Assembly (NCBI RefSeq): GCF_001613005.1
Contig: NZ_BDBN01000009.1
Location: 1 to 64,000 of the forward strand
DNA length: 64,000 nt
Origin: Nocardia nova NBRC 15556
GTDB taxonomy: Bacteria > Actinomycetota > Actinomycetes > Mycobacteriales > Mycobacteriaceae
Direction: 5' to 3'
Each line of letters begins with the position of its first letter. Within the stretch, counting starts at the first letter, position 1. The notes below the pieces were generated by a model that made no database searches, was not told where the DNA came from, and saw only the letters and a list, made by a program, of their open reading frames with translations. Of the stretch, positions 8,730 through 18,844 are shown in pieces. A program made the position numbers and the translations under genes.

Positions 8730-9320
8730 GTGAGTTCCCGACCCCTTAATCGTGCCGAGAAACGCCACAGCACACAGGCGCGCATCCTGCAGGCGGCGCG
8801 CAGGCTGTTCTCCGAAGAGGGCTACGAAGCGGCCACCATCCGCGCGATCGCGACTGCGGCAGACACCGATCCCGGACTCGTGATGCGCTACTTCGGTTCC
8901 AAAGCCGAGCTGTTTGCCCAGGTGGCGGGAATCGAGCCGGACGCCGAGGTGACGGGCACGCCCGAAGAGGCGGCAGAACAACTCCTCGCCGCGCTGGCGG
9001 ACAAACTCGATCAGCAGCCCATGGACGCCCTTGCCGCGATTCGAGCGATGTTCACACATCCTCAGGCCGCCGACGACATCCGATCCGCCATGGCCGCGCG
9101 ACAGCATCAGGCCGCGGGCCACATGGTCGACGATGACGCGGTCCTGCGCGCCGGGCTCATCGGCGCAATCACGCTCGGCACCGTCATAGCGCGCCACCTG
9201 CTCGGGCTGGATGGTGTGAACACCGCGTCTTCCGAACAGATCACGGCCATACTCCGGCCGGCGTTCCACGAGATCGCGCACGGCACACCGCAAACCGCAG
9301 CGGACGTATTCGACCGGTAG
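8730..9320 (+). CDS. TetR/AcrR family transcriptional regulator
   Basis: 196 aa. The N-terminal helix-turn-helix domain (about 12-58) has the typical ILQAARRLFSEEGYEAATIR and VMRYFGSKAELF segments; the C-terminal part is the variable ligand and dimerisation domain. GTG 8730 abuts an operator-like repeat and a -10-like TAGACT, so the mRNA is probably leaderless and autoregulated. The likely target is the divergent small membrane protein gene. Confidence 0.9.
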   Translation: MSSRPLNRAEKRHSTQARILQAARRLFSEEGYEAATIRAIATAADTDPGLVMRYFGSKAELFAQVAGIEPDAEVTGTPEEAAEQLLAALADKLDQQPMDALAAIRAMFTHPQAADDIRSAMAARQHQAAGHMVDDDAVLRAGLIGAITLGTVIARHLLGLDGVNTASSEQITAILRPAFHEIAHGTPQTAADVFDR

Positions 9321-9337
9321 GCACCCGCCGCTGCGGC

Positions 9338-9745
9338 TTATCCGGCCGAACCGGTACGAACCTTCGGCGCGTCCGGATCGTGGTGGACGGCCTTGAAGAA
9401 GCTGATCCGGGTCGGCTCCGTCCGCAGCACCGTGGTGTCCGTGCCGCCGATGGTGTCGGGCCGCTCGATCACCAGCGGCAGGCACTCCACACCTTTCACC
9501 GGCACCGTCTCGTGCGCTCGCACGACCATGTTGAACGGGGTTTCGGTCTCCGCGGTCCCGCCGACGACCCGGCAGTGCTGCCACGCCTCGATCAGGTAGG
9601 TGTCGTCCGTGTCGTTGGTGCAGGTCGTCTCCGAGCACGACACCCCGGCGGGAAACGGCTGAGCGGATGCCGGGGGAGCGATGGCGGCGACCGTGGCACA
9701 CACCGCGCCCGAAACGATGCCGACGGCCAGAATCCGTGTATTCAA
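9338..9745 (-). CDS. Secreted small protein, function unknown
   Basis: 135 aa. Sec signal peptide (about 1-28) ending in PPASA-Q; the mature part has four Cys (CSETTC, QHC, VEC), probably two disulfides, so it is likely exported. I chose TTG 9745 because AAAGGA lies at good distance upstream and the signal peptide starts right there; the open frame continues to 9826 but adds no signal-like sequence. No family recognised. Confidence 0.75.
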   Translation of the reverse strand: MNTRILAVGIVSGAVCATVAAIAPPASAQPFPAGVSCSETTCTNDTDDTYLIEAWQHCRVVGGTAETETPFNMVVRAHETVPVKGVECLPLVIERPDTIGGTDTTVLRTEPTRISFFKAVHHDPDAPKVRTGSAG

Positions 9746-9826
9746 GTTTCCGGTTCCTTTCGACCTCCACGCGGCGATCGCGGTCGAGGCCCAGATTCGC
9801 AGCGGTGACGGCGAACTCGCCGTCAT

Positions 9827-10225
9827 CCCGATTGTCCAGATTGTCGCGGGGGCGGACGTCCCGATTTACCGCCATTGGTAAACCGCGAGGCGAGTGCGGT
9901 CGCGCGGGCGGTCGCCGCGGTGGTTTGCCTGTATATCGCTGTGCGACCGAGCTTCCCGCGGGGATCGGTGACCGCGCGCGGTGTGAGCTGCCGACCCCGC
10001 CGTGTATTTCCTTGCGGAAGGACGTGTTTCACATCGGGCGCCCGGCGATAGCCCGGTGTCGAGGACTGTGGATGTTCATAGCGTCGTGTCGTACCCGCGT
10101 GTTCTACTGCACATTACCGACTAGTAGGAAGTGTGGCGGGCTGAGGTAATCTAGCGTCCAGTTGCTTGCCGGATGTCCCGCCGACGTAGTCGGGCAGTGT
10201 GCAGATCATGTGAGGGACAACAGCT
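9827..10225. other. Intergenic region before the GNAT gene
   Basis: About 400 bp without a supportable gene. TAATCT at 10147-10152 is a good -10 hexamer and GAGGGA (about 10212-10217) a ribosome binding site for the GNAT gene; no clear -35 hexamer. Confidence 0.4.
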
Positions 10226-10846
10226 TTGAACAAACCGGAGAGTCCGGTCGTGCGGACCGCGACGCGCGACGACATCACCGGAATGGTGCGGGTACTGGCC
10301 GCGGCCTTCGCCCACGACGATCCGATCGAGGAATACGTCTTTCCGGACGAAGCTGTCCGGCACCGTCGGTCGCCGCGCATGTTGCGGACGATGATCACGC
10401 ATCGCTTCCTGCCGGCCGGCGGCGCCGAGGTCGCGGAGCTGGACGGCCGGATCGTCGGCGTCCTGCTCTGGTACCCGGACGGTTACCGGCCCGGCGGACT
10501 GCGCGAACTCCTCGCCGGCCCGCTGTTTCTCGCGGGAATGGGCACCGCCGTGGGACGGGGAACCGAGGTCGATCGCACCATGGATCGGGCGGCGCCGGCC
10601 GAACCCCACTTCTTCCACGTCTACCTCGGCACCGATCCGGAACTGCAGCGCCGCGGCATCGGCCGGGCGTTGTACGCGTCGTTCACCGACAAGGCCGACC
10701 GGCAGCGCGTACTCCTGTGCGGAATCTGCAAGGACGAGAACGTCGGGTACTACGAGGCCCTGGGTAACGAACGCACCGGGTCCGTCCGGCTGGGCCGGAC
10801 GGGGCCGGAATTGAACATCATCATCCGCCGACCGCGTCCGCTCTGA
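10226..10846 (+). CDS. GNAT family N-acetyltransferase
   Basis: 206 aa. The acetyl-CoA-binding signature of the GNAT fold is visible as DPELQRRGIGRALYASF at about 133-149, preceded by the VYLGTDP strand. Substrate unknown. TTG start 8 nt after GAGGGA. It ends 120 bp before the PKS gene on the same strand; it could acylate the amine predicted for the PKS-AOS product, but that is inference from position only. Confidence 0.85.
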   Translation: MNKPESPVVRTATRDDITGMVRVLAAAFAHDDPIEEYVFPDEAVRHRRSPRMLRTMITHRFLPAGGAEVAELDGRIVGVLLWYPDGYRPGGLRELLAGPLFLAGMGTAVGRGTEVDRTMDRAAPAEPHFFHVYLGTDPELQRRGIGRALYASFTDKADRQRVLLCGICKDENVGYYEALGNERTGSVRLGRTGPELNIIIRRPRPL

Positions 10847-10966
10847 TCGGCGGGGCGAAGGCCGCCGCGGAGGGGTCGCCGGTTTCCGGCGAACGCGGAA
10901 CCAGGCCGATCGCCCGAACTGCTCCGGGGGAGCGAGAAGTATTTCCGAGTCGGCCGAGGAGTCGCT

Positions 10967-13900
10967 GTGTCTGACATTGCCATCGTCGGAATCGGATGCC
11001 GGTATGCCGGCGGCATCGATTCGCCGGAGTCCTTCTGGGACTTCGTGATCAACAAACGGGACGGGGTCACCGAGATCCCGGCCGACCGCTGGGACTGGCG
11101 GCGCTATTACGACGCCGACCGCCGCACCCCCGGGCGCATGTACACCAAGCGCGCCGCCTTCATGACCGGCGATCCGTGGGAGTTCGATCCCGACTTCTTC
11201 GGCATCTCCCCGCGCGAGGCCGCCGCCATGGACCCGCAGCAGCGACTGGTCCTGGAAGTGGTGTGGGAGGCGCTCGACGACGCGGGCGTCGCGGGACGCA
11301 GCGCGGGCTCGGGGCTCGGCGTCTACATCGGCGCCTTCACCCTCGATCAGCTGGCGGTATCGGTCGGCGGACCGGCGCTGCCGCATGTCGACATGCACAC
11401 CGCCGCCGGCGCGTCGTACACGATGCTCTCCAACCGGATCGCCTACGCGCTCAACCTCACCGGTCCGGCGGTCACCGTCGACACCGCCTGTTCCTCGTCG
11501 CTGGTCGCGCTGCATCTGGCCTGCCAGGCCATCGAGAGCGGGGACTGCGAATACGCCCTCGCCGGCGGTGTGACCGTGATGGCGCAGCCGGAGCCGTTCG
11601 TCTCCATGTGCAAGGGCGGATTCCTCGCCGCCGACGGCCGCAGCAAACCGTTCGACGCCGCCGCCGACGGTTACGGCCGCGGTGAGGGCGCCGGCATCGT
11701 GGTGCTGAAGAAGCTGGCCGATGCCGAACGCGACGGCGACCGCATCTACGCGGTCGTCAAGGCCACCGGATCGAATCAGGACGGCCGCACCACGGCCATC
11801 ACCGTCCCGAACGCGGATTCCCAGGAAGCACTGGCCAAGACCGTGATCGAGCGTTCCGGAATTCCGGCGCACGAGATCACCTACGTCGAGGCGCACGGCA
11901 CCGGAACGCCGGTGGGCGACCCGCTGGAACTGCGAGCCATCGGCCGGGCCTACGGCGCTGCCACCGGGCGGCCCGGTCCGGTCGGTGTCGGCTCGGTGAA
12001 GGCGACGCTGGGGCACACCGAGGCGGCCTCGGGTATCGCGAGCGTCATCAAATCGGCGCTGGCCATCACGCATCGCACCATCGCGCCGCAGGGCTGGCTG
12101 GACACCCCGAATCCCGATATCCCGTTCGAGGAACTGGGAATCCGCCTGCAGACCGAGGCCGAACCGGTGGGCGGCGAGGTCGAGCGGATGACGGTGGCCG
12201 TCAACGGTTTCGGATACGGCGGCACCAATGCGCACGCGATTCTGCAGGAGTACCGGGGTGGCTCCGAAAACGACCGGGCGCCACAGCATTTCGGCGTCCT
12301 GCCGCTCTCCGCGCGGAGCGAGGCCGCGGTTCGGCAATTGGCTCGCGGCGTCGCCGAACTGATCGCCGAGGGCGCCGATCCCGGCCGGCTGGCCGAAGCC
12401 GCGTGGCGGCGCCGCCACCACCACAACCATCGCGCCGCGATCACCTTCGGCGACGACACCGAACTGGTCCGCGGCTTGGTGGATCTGGCGAGTGGGGAGG
12501 GCCGGGTCGGTCGCACCGTCGCCAAGCGCACCGCCGAGCCGGTGTACGTCTTCACCGGTATGGGTCCGCAGTGGTGGGGCATGGCACGCGAGCTGCTCGG
12601 CACCGAAGGCCCGTTCGCCGACGAGGCGCGCCGCATCGATGCCGTGTTCACCGACATCGCCGGCTGGTCCGTCGTCGAGGAGTTGCTGCGGCCCGAGGAG
12701 CAGTCGCGGGTTACCTCGACCGCCATCGCGCAACCGGCGAACTTCCTGGTGCAGGTCGCGCTGTACGCGGCGTTGCGGGAGTACGGAATCGAACCCGCCG
12801 TCGTCGTCGGCCACAGCGTCGGCGAGGTATCGGCCGCCTATGTGACCGGAATGCTGTCGCTCCACGACGCGTTGCTGGTCAGCTATCACCGCGCCCGGTT
12901 GCAGGCCACGACGGCGGGGACGGGTGGCATGCTGGCGATCGGATTGCCGGCCGATGCCGCTCGCGAGGTCGTCGCCGCCGACGGTTCGGTCGATATCGCG
13001 GCGATCAACTCACCCTCGGCCGTCACGCTGGCCGGTGCGGTCGACCGTCTCGACGAGATCGCCGAAAAGCTCACCGCCGACGGTATTTTCGCGCGCCGAC
13101 TGCAGGTCGAGGTGCCGTACCACAGTCATCTGATGGACCCGATCCTGGATGAACTGCGCGCGGTGCTGGCCGGACTCACCGTCGCCGAACCGCGTATCCC
13201 GCTGTACTCCACGGTCACCGGCGAACAGGTCACCGCGGCCGACTGGAATGCCGAGTACTGGTGTGCCAACGTCCGGCAACCGGTGCGGTTCGCCGATGCC
13301 ATCACCGCGCTGGTCCGGGCCGGCAACCGGGTGTTCGTCGAGGTCGGTCCGCATCCGGTCCTCGGCGCCAACATTCGCGAAATCCTCATCGGCGCAGGCG
13401 AAACCGGTACGACGGTAGCCACCCTGCACCGCAAACAGCAGGACGCGGACAGCCTGCGCGAGACCCTGTCCGGTCTGTACGCGGCCGGAGTTCTCGACAT
13501 CGACGCGCTGTTCGCGGGTGTGCCGGACCCGACGCCGCATATCGATCTGCCGCGCTATCCGTGGCAGCGCACCCGGCTGCGCAACGAACTGCCCGAATTC
13601 CGGCTGCTGCGGCACGGCACGCCCGACGCGCATCCGATGCTCGGTGATCAGAATCCCGACGACTCCAACGCCTGGCGGGTGGAACTGTCGCTCGCCGCGC
13701 TGCCCTGGCTGGCCGATCACGTCGTGGGCGGCACCCGGATCCTGCCGGGCGCGGGATATCTGGACGCCGCGCTGAGCGCCGCCGCGGTGCGCACCGAATC
13801 GGATCAGGTCGCCGTGGAGGGCGTGCGGTTCGTCGCGCCCCTGGTCGTCGAGGAGGGCGAGGCGCCGATCGTCGAACTCCACGTGGAGGATTCGACCGGG

Positions 13901-16900
13901 CGCTTCACCATCCGCTCCCGGGGCGCGGCCGGAACCATCTGGACCGTCCACGCGATGGGCCGCCTGGTCGAAGGCAGTTACGCGCCGATCACCGCGGACG
14001 TGCCCGACACCGAGCAGATGCTCGCGGTCGAGCCCGCCGAGTTCTATGCCGGATTGGCCGCGCGCGGATTGGAATACGGGCCGGCCTTCCGGCGCGCCAC
14101 CTCGATCCGCATCTCGCCGGACACCGTGGTCGCGCGACTCGACGGCACCATCGGCCAGGGCGAGAGGTATCTCGCACATCCCGCGATCGTCGATGCGGCG
14201 CTGCAGAGTGTGGCCGCCCTGCTCGCCGGCCGCGGTGGTGCCCAGGAGGGCGCGATGGTGCCGGTCGGCGTGCGCACCGTCCGCCGCCTCGCGCCCCTGC
14301 CGGAGGAGGTCACGGCCGTGGCCCGGTTCGCCGAGGGCGACCGGCCGCTGGCCGATATCGATCTGCTCGATGCCGAGCGCACCGTGGTCATGCAGATCAG
14401 GGGGATGGAATTCGGTTCCCTGACCCCCGGCCGCGGCCCGCTGCAGCGCATGACCGACATGTTCTACGAGGAACGGTGGGAGCTGCGCGATCCGGTCGAC
14501 ACGTCCGCGCTTCCCGGCAACGACGGCCTGTACACCCTGGTCCTCGGCTACGGCGAGAACATCGACTCGCGGATCGAGCGGGTGCGCGATGCCGTCGCCG
14601 GTGGTGCCGGATCGGAAGTCCTCCGCCTCGATCCCGGCGACGCCGAGCTGGAACCGGAACTGGCACAACGGCTTCGCGACATCTTCGGCACCGAGGGTGT
14701 GCAACGGTTGCACGTATGCGTGGTCCCCGGACATTCGCCCGACGGTGATGTGGCGGCGCTGTGGACGCTGCGCCGGATCGCGGTGACGCTGGACGGTTAC
14801 CTCGAGGAACGGGTCACCGAGCACGAGATCGAAATCCCGCTGACCGGCGACGGATCTATGTACGTGACCGTGGTCAGCGCCCACGCGTACGCCCACCCCG
14901 CGGATGGGACGGCACCGGACCCCAGCCAGGCGGCCATCGCCGGCGCTCGTCGCGTGCTGCTCAACGAGCAGTCCCGGCTGCGGTGGCGACTGGTGGATAT
15001 CGATGCCGACACAACGGTCGCGGACCTGTCCGCCGAACTGGCGATCCCCGGCGGCTTCCAGTACGACCTGGTCGACGAGGCCGTCCTGCGCAACGGCCTG
15101 CGCTGGACCACGGTCGTGACCCGGACGCTGCCGGAGCGGCTCGACGCCCTCGACATCGCCGAACCGCTCACCGACCCCGAGGCGAATTTCGAACTGGAAC
15201 TGCCTCGTTCGCGCACCTTCGCGCGGTTGGGCTGGCGGCGCTGTGATCGGCGCGAACCCGGCCCGGGTGAGGTCGAGGTCCGGATGCGTGCGGTGGGCCT
15301 CAACTACAAGGACGCGCTGAAGGTGATCGGCGTCCTCGGCGAACGCGAACTGTCGGAGACCTTCTTCGGCTTGGTGCCGGGGATGGAAGGCGGCGGCGAG
15401 GTGGTCCGGGTCGGCCCCGGCGTCACCGACTACGCGGTCGGCGACTCGGTGAGCCTGACCTCCAAGGGCATGGTCGCGCGCTATCACACCACCTCGACCG
15501 ATTCGCTCACCCACGTCCATCCCGACACCGATGCCGGCCGGTGCAGCAGCGTCACCGCGTTCACCACCGCCGAGTATTCGTTGCTCGAACTGGCGCGGAT
15601 CCGTGCCGGTGAGACCGTGCTGGTGCACGGTGCGGCGGGCGGTGTCGGCAGCGCGGCGGTGCAGATCGCGAAGTTGCACGGCGCCATCGTGATCGGCACC
15701 GCGAGCAGCGAACAGCGACGCGCCTATGTCCTGGCCGAGGGCGCCGATCACGTGGTCGGCTCGCGGTCGCTGAACTTCGTCGACGAGGTGCTCGCCCTCA
15801 CCGGCGGACGCGGTGTGGACGTGATCATCAGCTCGGCGCCCGGTGAGATCCTGCGCCAGAACTTCGCGGTGATCGCCGAATTCGGCCGCATCGTGGAGAT
15901 CGGCAAGGCCGATATCTACACCGGCGGCATGCTGGATCTGTCGGCGTTCGACAAGAACGTCTCCTACTTCTCCTTCGATCTGGACCGGATGCTGCGGTTG
16001 CGGCACACCGAGGTGATGGAGCTGGGCCGCAAGGTCAACGCCGGCTTCGACGACGGCACCTATCGGCCGCTGCCGTTCCAGAAGTACGGCACGGCGGAGG
16101 TGGCCCAGGCCTTCGAGGAGGTGGCCCGCTCGACCCGGATCGGCCGGGTCGCGCTGGATCTGACCGAGGAAGCACCGCTGGTCCGCCCGCAGCTACCGGA
16201 CATCGAGATCGACCCGGCGGCGCAATACCTGATCACCGGTGGTTTCGGCGCCTTCGGCCTGGCCACCGGACGGTGGCTGGTGGGCCACGGCGCCCGCCGG
16301 CTGACGCTGCTCGGCCGCGGCGGTGCCACCACCGAGGCCGCCGTCGCGCAGCTCGCGGCCTGGGAGGCGCAGGGCATCGAGGTCACCGTCGAGCGGGTCG
16401 ACATCACCGATGCCGATGCCGTCGCGGCGGTCGTCGCTCGCGCCCACCGGCCCGAGCGTCCGCTGCGCGGGGTGTTCCACACGGCCGGCGCCATCGACGA
16501 CAAGCGCATCACCGTCATGGATGCCGAGAGTCTGGCCAAGGTGTTCCGCGCGAAGGCCGACGGTGCGCGCGCACTCGTCGCCGGCATCCAGGCGGCCGGG
16601 GCTCGGCTGGATCAGTTCGCGCTGTGGTCCTCCGGCAGTGCGATGTTCGGCGGTGTCGGCCAATATGCCTATACCGCGGCCAATATCGCGCTCCAGGCCA
16701 TCGGGGATACGGTGGTCCGCGCGGGCGGTACCGCCCTGGTCGTCGGCTGGGGGCATATGTCCGGCGGCGGTATGGCCGACGACGAACATATCGCGCGGTA
16801 TCTGCGCAACACCGGCTTCGATTCGATCACCATGGACGAGGGGACCGAATATCTGGAGCAGGCGCTGCGATTGGGCGTCACGCAGGTCTCGATCATTCCG

Positions 16901-17293
16901 GTCGACTGGGCCAAGGTGAACGCCACCGCGCCGTTCTTCGCCCAGACCGGACGCACCGAGGAACTGATCGCCGCTGCGGCACAGGACGATTCGGCCGCCG
17001 CGCGGCTGCGCGTCCAGCTCGCCGAACTCGACGAGGGTAAGCGCAACGAGGTGGTCGCCTTCATGCTGGCCGAGCAACTTGCGCAGGTCATGGGTGTTTC
17101 GGCGGATTCGATCGACCTGACGGTTCCGGTGCCCGAACTCGGATTGGACTCGCTGATGGCGGTCGAATTCGGCGCCCTGGTGACGAAGTCGCTGGGCGTG
17201 GAACTGATGTCGATGAAGATGGGCCGCTCGTTCAGCCTCGAACAGGCGGGTGCGCGGGTGGCCGAGGCGATCGTGCAGGGGGCGGCGGGATGA
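10967..17293 (+). CDS. Type I polyketide synthase, fully reducing (KS-AT-DH-ER-KR-ACP), Mas-like
   Basis: 2108 aa, close to mycocerosic acid synthase in length and domain order. KS (1-425): DTACSSS with Cys175, His310 (EAHGTG) and His350 (KATLGH). AT (about 520-840): GHSVG with Ser near 617; its VPYHSH specificity stretch fits neither the usual malonyl nor methylmalonyl motif. DH (about 880-1150): HVVGGTRILP with His near 918 and a DAALQ motif near 1075. ER from about 1430: GAAGGVGSAAVQIAK. KR from about 1754: TGGFGAFG and the YTAAN catalytic site. ACP: LGLDSLMAVEF with Ser near 2061. No thioesterase, no reductase. Probably iterative; makes a saturated, perhaps branched chain. GTG start 5 nt after GAGGAG. 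The AOS gene follows by 40 bp. Confidence 0.95.
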   Translation: MSDIAIVGIGCRYAGGIDSPESFWDFVINKRDGVTEIPADRWDWRRYYDADRRTPGRMYTKRAAFMTGDPWEFDPDFFGISPREAAAMDPQQRLVLEVVWEALDDAGVAGRSAGSGLGVYIGAFTLDQLAVSVGGPALPHVDMHTAAGASYTMLSNRIAYALNLTGPAVTVDTACSSSLVALHLACQAIESGDCEYALAGGVTVMAQPEPFVSMCKGGFLAADGRSKPFDAAADGYGRGEGAGIVVLKKLADAERDGDRIYAVVKATGSNQDGRTTAITVPNADSQEALAKTVIERSGIPAHEITYVEAHGTGTPVGDPLELRAIGRAYGAATGRPGPVGVGSVKATLGHTEAASGIASVIKSALAITHRTIAPQGWLDTPNPDIPFEELGIRLQTEAEPVGGEVERMTVAVNGFGYGGTNAHAILQEYRGGSENDRAPQHFGVLPLSARSEAAVRQLARGVAELIAEGADPGRLAEAAWRRRHHHNHRAAITFGDDTELVRGLVDLASGEGRVGRTVAKRTAEPVYVFTGMGPQWWGMARELLGTEGPFADEARRIDAVFTDIAGWSVVEELLRPEEQSRVTSTAIAQPANFLVQVALYAALREYGIEPAVVVGHSVGEVSAAYVTGMLSLHDALLVSYHRARLQATTAGTGGMLAIGLPADAAREVVAADGSVDIAAINSPSAVTLAGAVDRLDEIAEKLTADGIFARRLQVEVPYHSHLMDPILDELRAVLAGLTVAEPRIPLYSTVTGEQVTAADWNAEYWCANVRQPVRFADAITALVRAGNRVFVEVGPHPVLGANIREILIGAGETGTTVATLHRKQQDADSLRETLSGLYAAGVLDIDALFAGVPDPTPHIDLPRYPWQRTRLRNELPEFRLLRHGTPDAHPMLGDQNPDDSNAWRVELSLAALPWLADHVVGGTRILPGAGYLDAALSAAAVRTESDQVAVEGVRFVAPLVVEEGEAPIVELHVEDSTGRFTIRSRGAAGTIWTVHAMGRLVEGSYAPITADVPDTEQMLAVEPAEFYAGLAARGLEYGPAFRRATSIRISPDTVVARLDGTIGQGERYLAHPAIVDAALQSVAALLAGRGGAQEGAMVPVGVRTVRRLAPLPEEVTAVARFAEGDRPLADIDLLDAERTVVMQIRGMEFGSLTPGRGPLQRMTDMFYEERWELRDPVDTSALPGNDGLYTLVLGYGENIDSRIERVRDAVAGGAGSEVLRLDPGDAELEPELAQRLRDIFGTEGVQRLHVCVVPGHSPDGDVAALWTLRRIAVTLDGYLEERVTEHEIEIPLTGDGSMYVTVVSAHAYAHPADGTAPDPSQAAIAGARRVLLNEQSRLRWRLVDIDADTTVADLSAELAIPGGFQYDLVDEAVLRNGLRWTTVVTRTLPERLDALDIAEPLTDPEANFELELPRSRTFARLGWRRCDRREPGPGEVEVRMRAVGLNYKDALKVIGVLGERELSETFFGLVPGMEGGGEVVRVGPGVTDYAVGDSVSLTSKGMVARYHTTSTDSLTHVHPDTDAGRCSSVTAFTTAEYSLLELARIRAGETVLVHGAAGGVGSAAVQIAKLHGAIVIGTASSEQRRAYVLAEGADHVVGSRSLNFVDEVLALTGGRGVDVIISSAPGEILRQNFAVIAEFGRIVEIGKADIYTGGMLDLSAFDKNVSYFSFDLDRMLRLRHTEVMELGRKVNAGFDDGTYRPLPFQKYGTAEVAQAFEEVARSTRIGRVALDLTEEAPLVRPQLPDIEIDPAAQYLITGGFGAFGLATGRWLVGHGARRLTLLGRGGATTEAAVAQLAAWEAQGIEVTVERVDITDADAVAAVVARAHRPERPLRGVFHTAGAIDDKRITVMDAESLAKVFRAKADGARALVAGIQAAGARLDQFALWSSGSAMFGGVGQYAYTAANIALQAIGDTVVRAGGTALVVGWGHMSGGGMADDEHIARYLRNTGFDSITMDEGTEYLEQALRLGVTQVSIIPVDWAKVNATAPFFAQTGRTEELIAAAAQDDSAAARLRVQLAELDEGKRNEVVAFMLAEQLAQVMGVSADSIDLTVPVPELGLDSLMAVEFGALVTKSLGVELMSMKMGRSFSLEQAGARVAEAIVQGAAG

Positions 17294-17333
17294 GAGGGCC
17301 GCAGCTGCCTGCTGCGCCGGGAAAGGATGCGGG

Positions 17334-18731
17334 ATGAGTGAGTCGGCGCGGGATCTGGCGCGGAAGTTGTTGTCCAGCACGGCATCTGGTGCCTCTCCGG
17401 CGCCCACACCCATCCCTGCGACGTCCGGAAGCTCGCGCGGTTCGTTCACCGGCGGCAACAGCAAACCGGCCCGCCCGCGCCGGGGCCCCGGACGCCAATT
17501 CGCCGACCACCCCGAGGTCGCGGCGATGGTGCAGAAACGCGCGGCGATCGCGGCGGTGCACGAGCACAGCGGCACGCCGAATCCGATGTTCCTCGTGCGG
17601 GAGAGCCCGAACGACACCGTCATCCGGTGGCAGGGCCGGGATCTGGTGAATTTCAGCGCCTACAACTATCTCGGCCTGGGCAACCATCCGAAGGTGGTGC
17701 AGGCCGCCAAGGACGCGCTGGACACCTACGGCGCGTCCGCCTCGGCCAGCCGCATCGTCGCCGGGGAGATCCCGATCTACGCCGAACTCGAACAGCGCCT
17801 GGCGGCGATGTACGACGTCGGTGACGCGATGGTCACCACCAGTGGTTATCTCACCAATGCCGGCGTGATCGGCTTCCTGCTGGGCGCCGACGACGTCGCG
17901 ATCTGCGATTCGCTCATCCACGGCAGCGTGGTGTCCGGGGTGCAGTGGTCGGGAGCGCGGCGGCTCAACTTCCGCCACAACGATCCGGAGTCGCTGCGTT
18001 CGGTGCTGCGCATGTCGCGCGGGAACTTCGATCGGGCGCTGGTCGTGGTCGAAGGGCATTACAGCATGGACGGCACGGTCGGCCGGGTGAGCGAAATAGC
18101 CGCCATCGCAAGAGAATTCGACTGCGGGGTCATGGTCGACGAGGCGCATTCGCTCGGCGTCTTCGGCGAACGGGGCCAGGGCATCCGCGAGCACTACGGC
18201 ATGGCCGGCGACGATGTCGACATCTGGATGGGCACCCTGTCGAAGGCATTGGGCAGCTGCGGCGGTTTCATCGCCGCCGACGCGGACCTGATCGCCGCCA
18301 TGAAGGCCGCCGCACCGGGTGTGGCCATGCTGACCGGCGGCCCGGCGCCCTCGACCATCGGCGCCGCGCTGGCCGCACTCGACGTCCTCGAGGCGGAACC
18401 GCAGCGACTGCGTCGGCTGTGGTCCAACGCCGAGCACTTCCGCACCCTGCTCGGCGAGCGCGGCATCGACCTCGGCATCTCCGAAGGCACCCCGATCTGC
18501 CCGGTTATCGTCCCCGGTGAACTGCGCGCCGGCTATGTCGCCACCACACTGCTGCGCAACGGGGTCTACGCGGGCGCGATTTCGTCTCCGGCGGTACCGG
18601 CGGGTCAGGAACGACTGCGCTTCTTCCTGACCTCCGAACACGAACACGCGCAACTGGAGGCCACCGCCGATCTGCTGTCCGAGGCCGTCACCGCCGCCGC
18701 GCAGTTGCCGGACCTGGGCGTCACCGGCTGA
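17334..18731 (+). CDS. Alpha-oxoamine synthase (KAPA synthase / serine palmitoyltransferase-like)
   Basis: 465 aa PLP enzyme of the alpha-oxoamine synthase family, which condenses an amino acid with an acyl thioester and releases CO2 to give an alpha-amino ketone. PLP Lys304 lies in TLSKALGSCGG; DEAHS (269-273) holds the ring-nitrogen Asp and stacking His; NYLGLGNHP (111-119) is the family N-terminal motif. An extra disordered N-terminus of about 55 residues rich in Ser, Pro and Arg could dock the PKS. ATG 17334 with AAAGGA upstream. Directly downstream of a PKS lacking a release domain, it is the obvious chain-release partner; a biotin role is less likely here. Confidence 0.9.
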   Translation: MSESARDLARKLLSSTASGASPAPTPIPATSGSSRGSFTGGNSKPARPRRGPGRQFADHPEVAAMVQKRAAIAAVHEHSGTPNPMFLVRESPNDTVIRWQGRDLVNFSAYNYLGLGNHPKVVQAAKDALDTYGASASASRIVAGEIPIYAELEQRLAAMYDVGDAMVTTSGYLTNAGVIGFLLGADDVAICDSLIHGSVVSGVQWSGARRLNFRHNDPESLRSVLRMSRGNFDRALVVVEGHYSMDGTVGRVSEIAAIAREFDCGVMVDEAHSLGVFGERGQGIREHYGMAGDDVDIWMGTLSKALGSCGGFIAADADLIAAMKAAAPGVAMLTGGPAPSTIGAALAALDVLEAEPQRLRRLWSNAEHFRTLLGERGIDLGISEGTPICPVIVPGELRAGYVATTLLRNGVYAGAISSPAVPAGQERLRFFLTSEHEHAQLEATADLLSEAVTAAAQLPDLGVTG

Positions 18732-18844
18732 CATGCGCGGCCGACCGCCGCGCGAGAGGGCCGTGCCACGACATGTCCGGTCCCCTCGCCGGGCGGTTCG
18801 GCAGCTCCGCGGGCCGGCGCAGCCGGCCCGGTACGTTGGTGCTC

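Noticed and set aside
10151..12889. Open frame of about 900 codons antisense to the GNAT and PKS genes
   Set aside because: Shadow frame with no domain; crosses two real genes and their promoter.
13010..16006. Open frame of about 1000 codons antisense to the PKS
   Set aside because: His-, Asp- and Arg-rich composition typical of a GC-rich shadow frame; no motif; the opposite strand is a certain PKS.
16193..18734. Long antisense frames opposite the PKS 3' end and AOS gene
   Set aside because: Shadow composition; PKS and AOS motifs are unambiguous on the plus strand.
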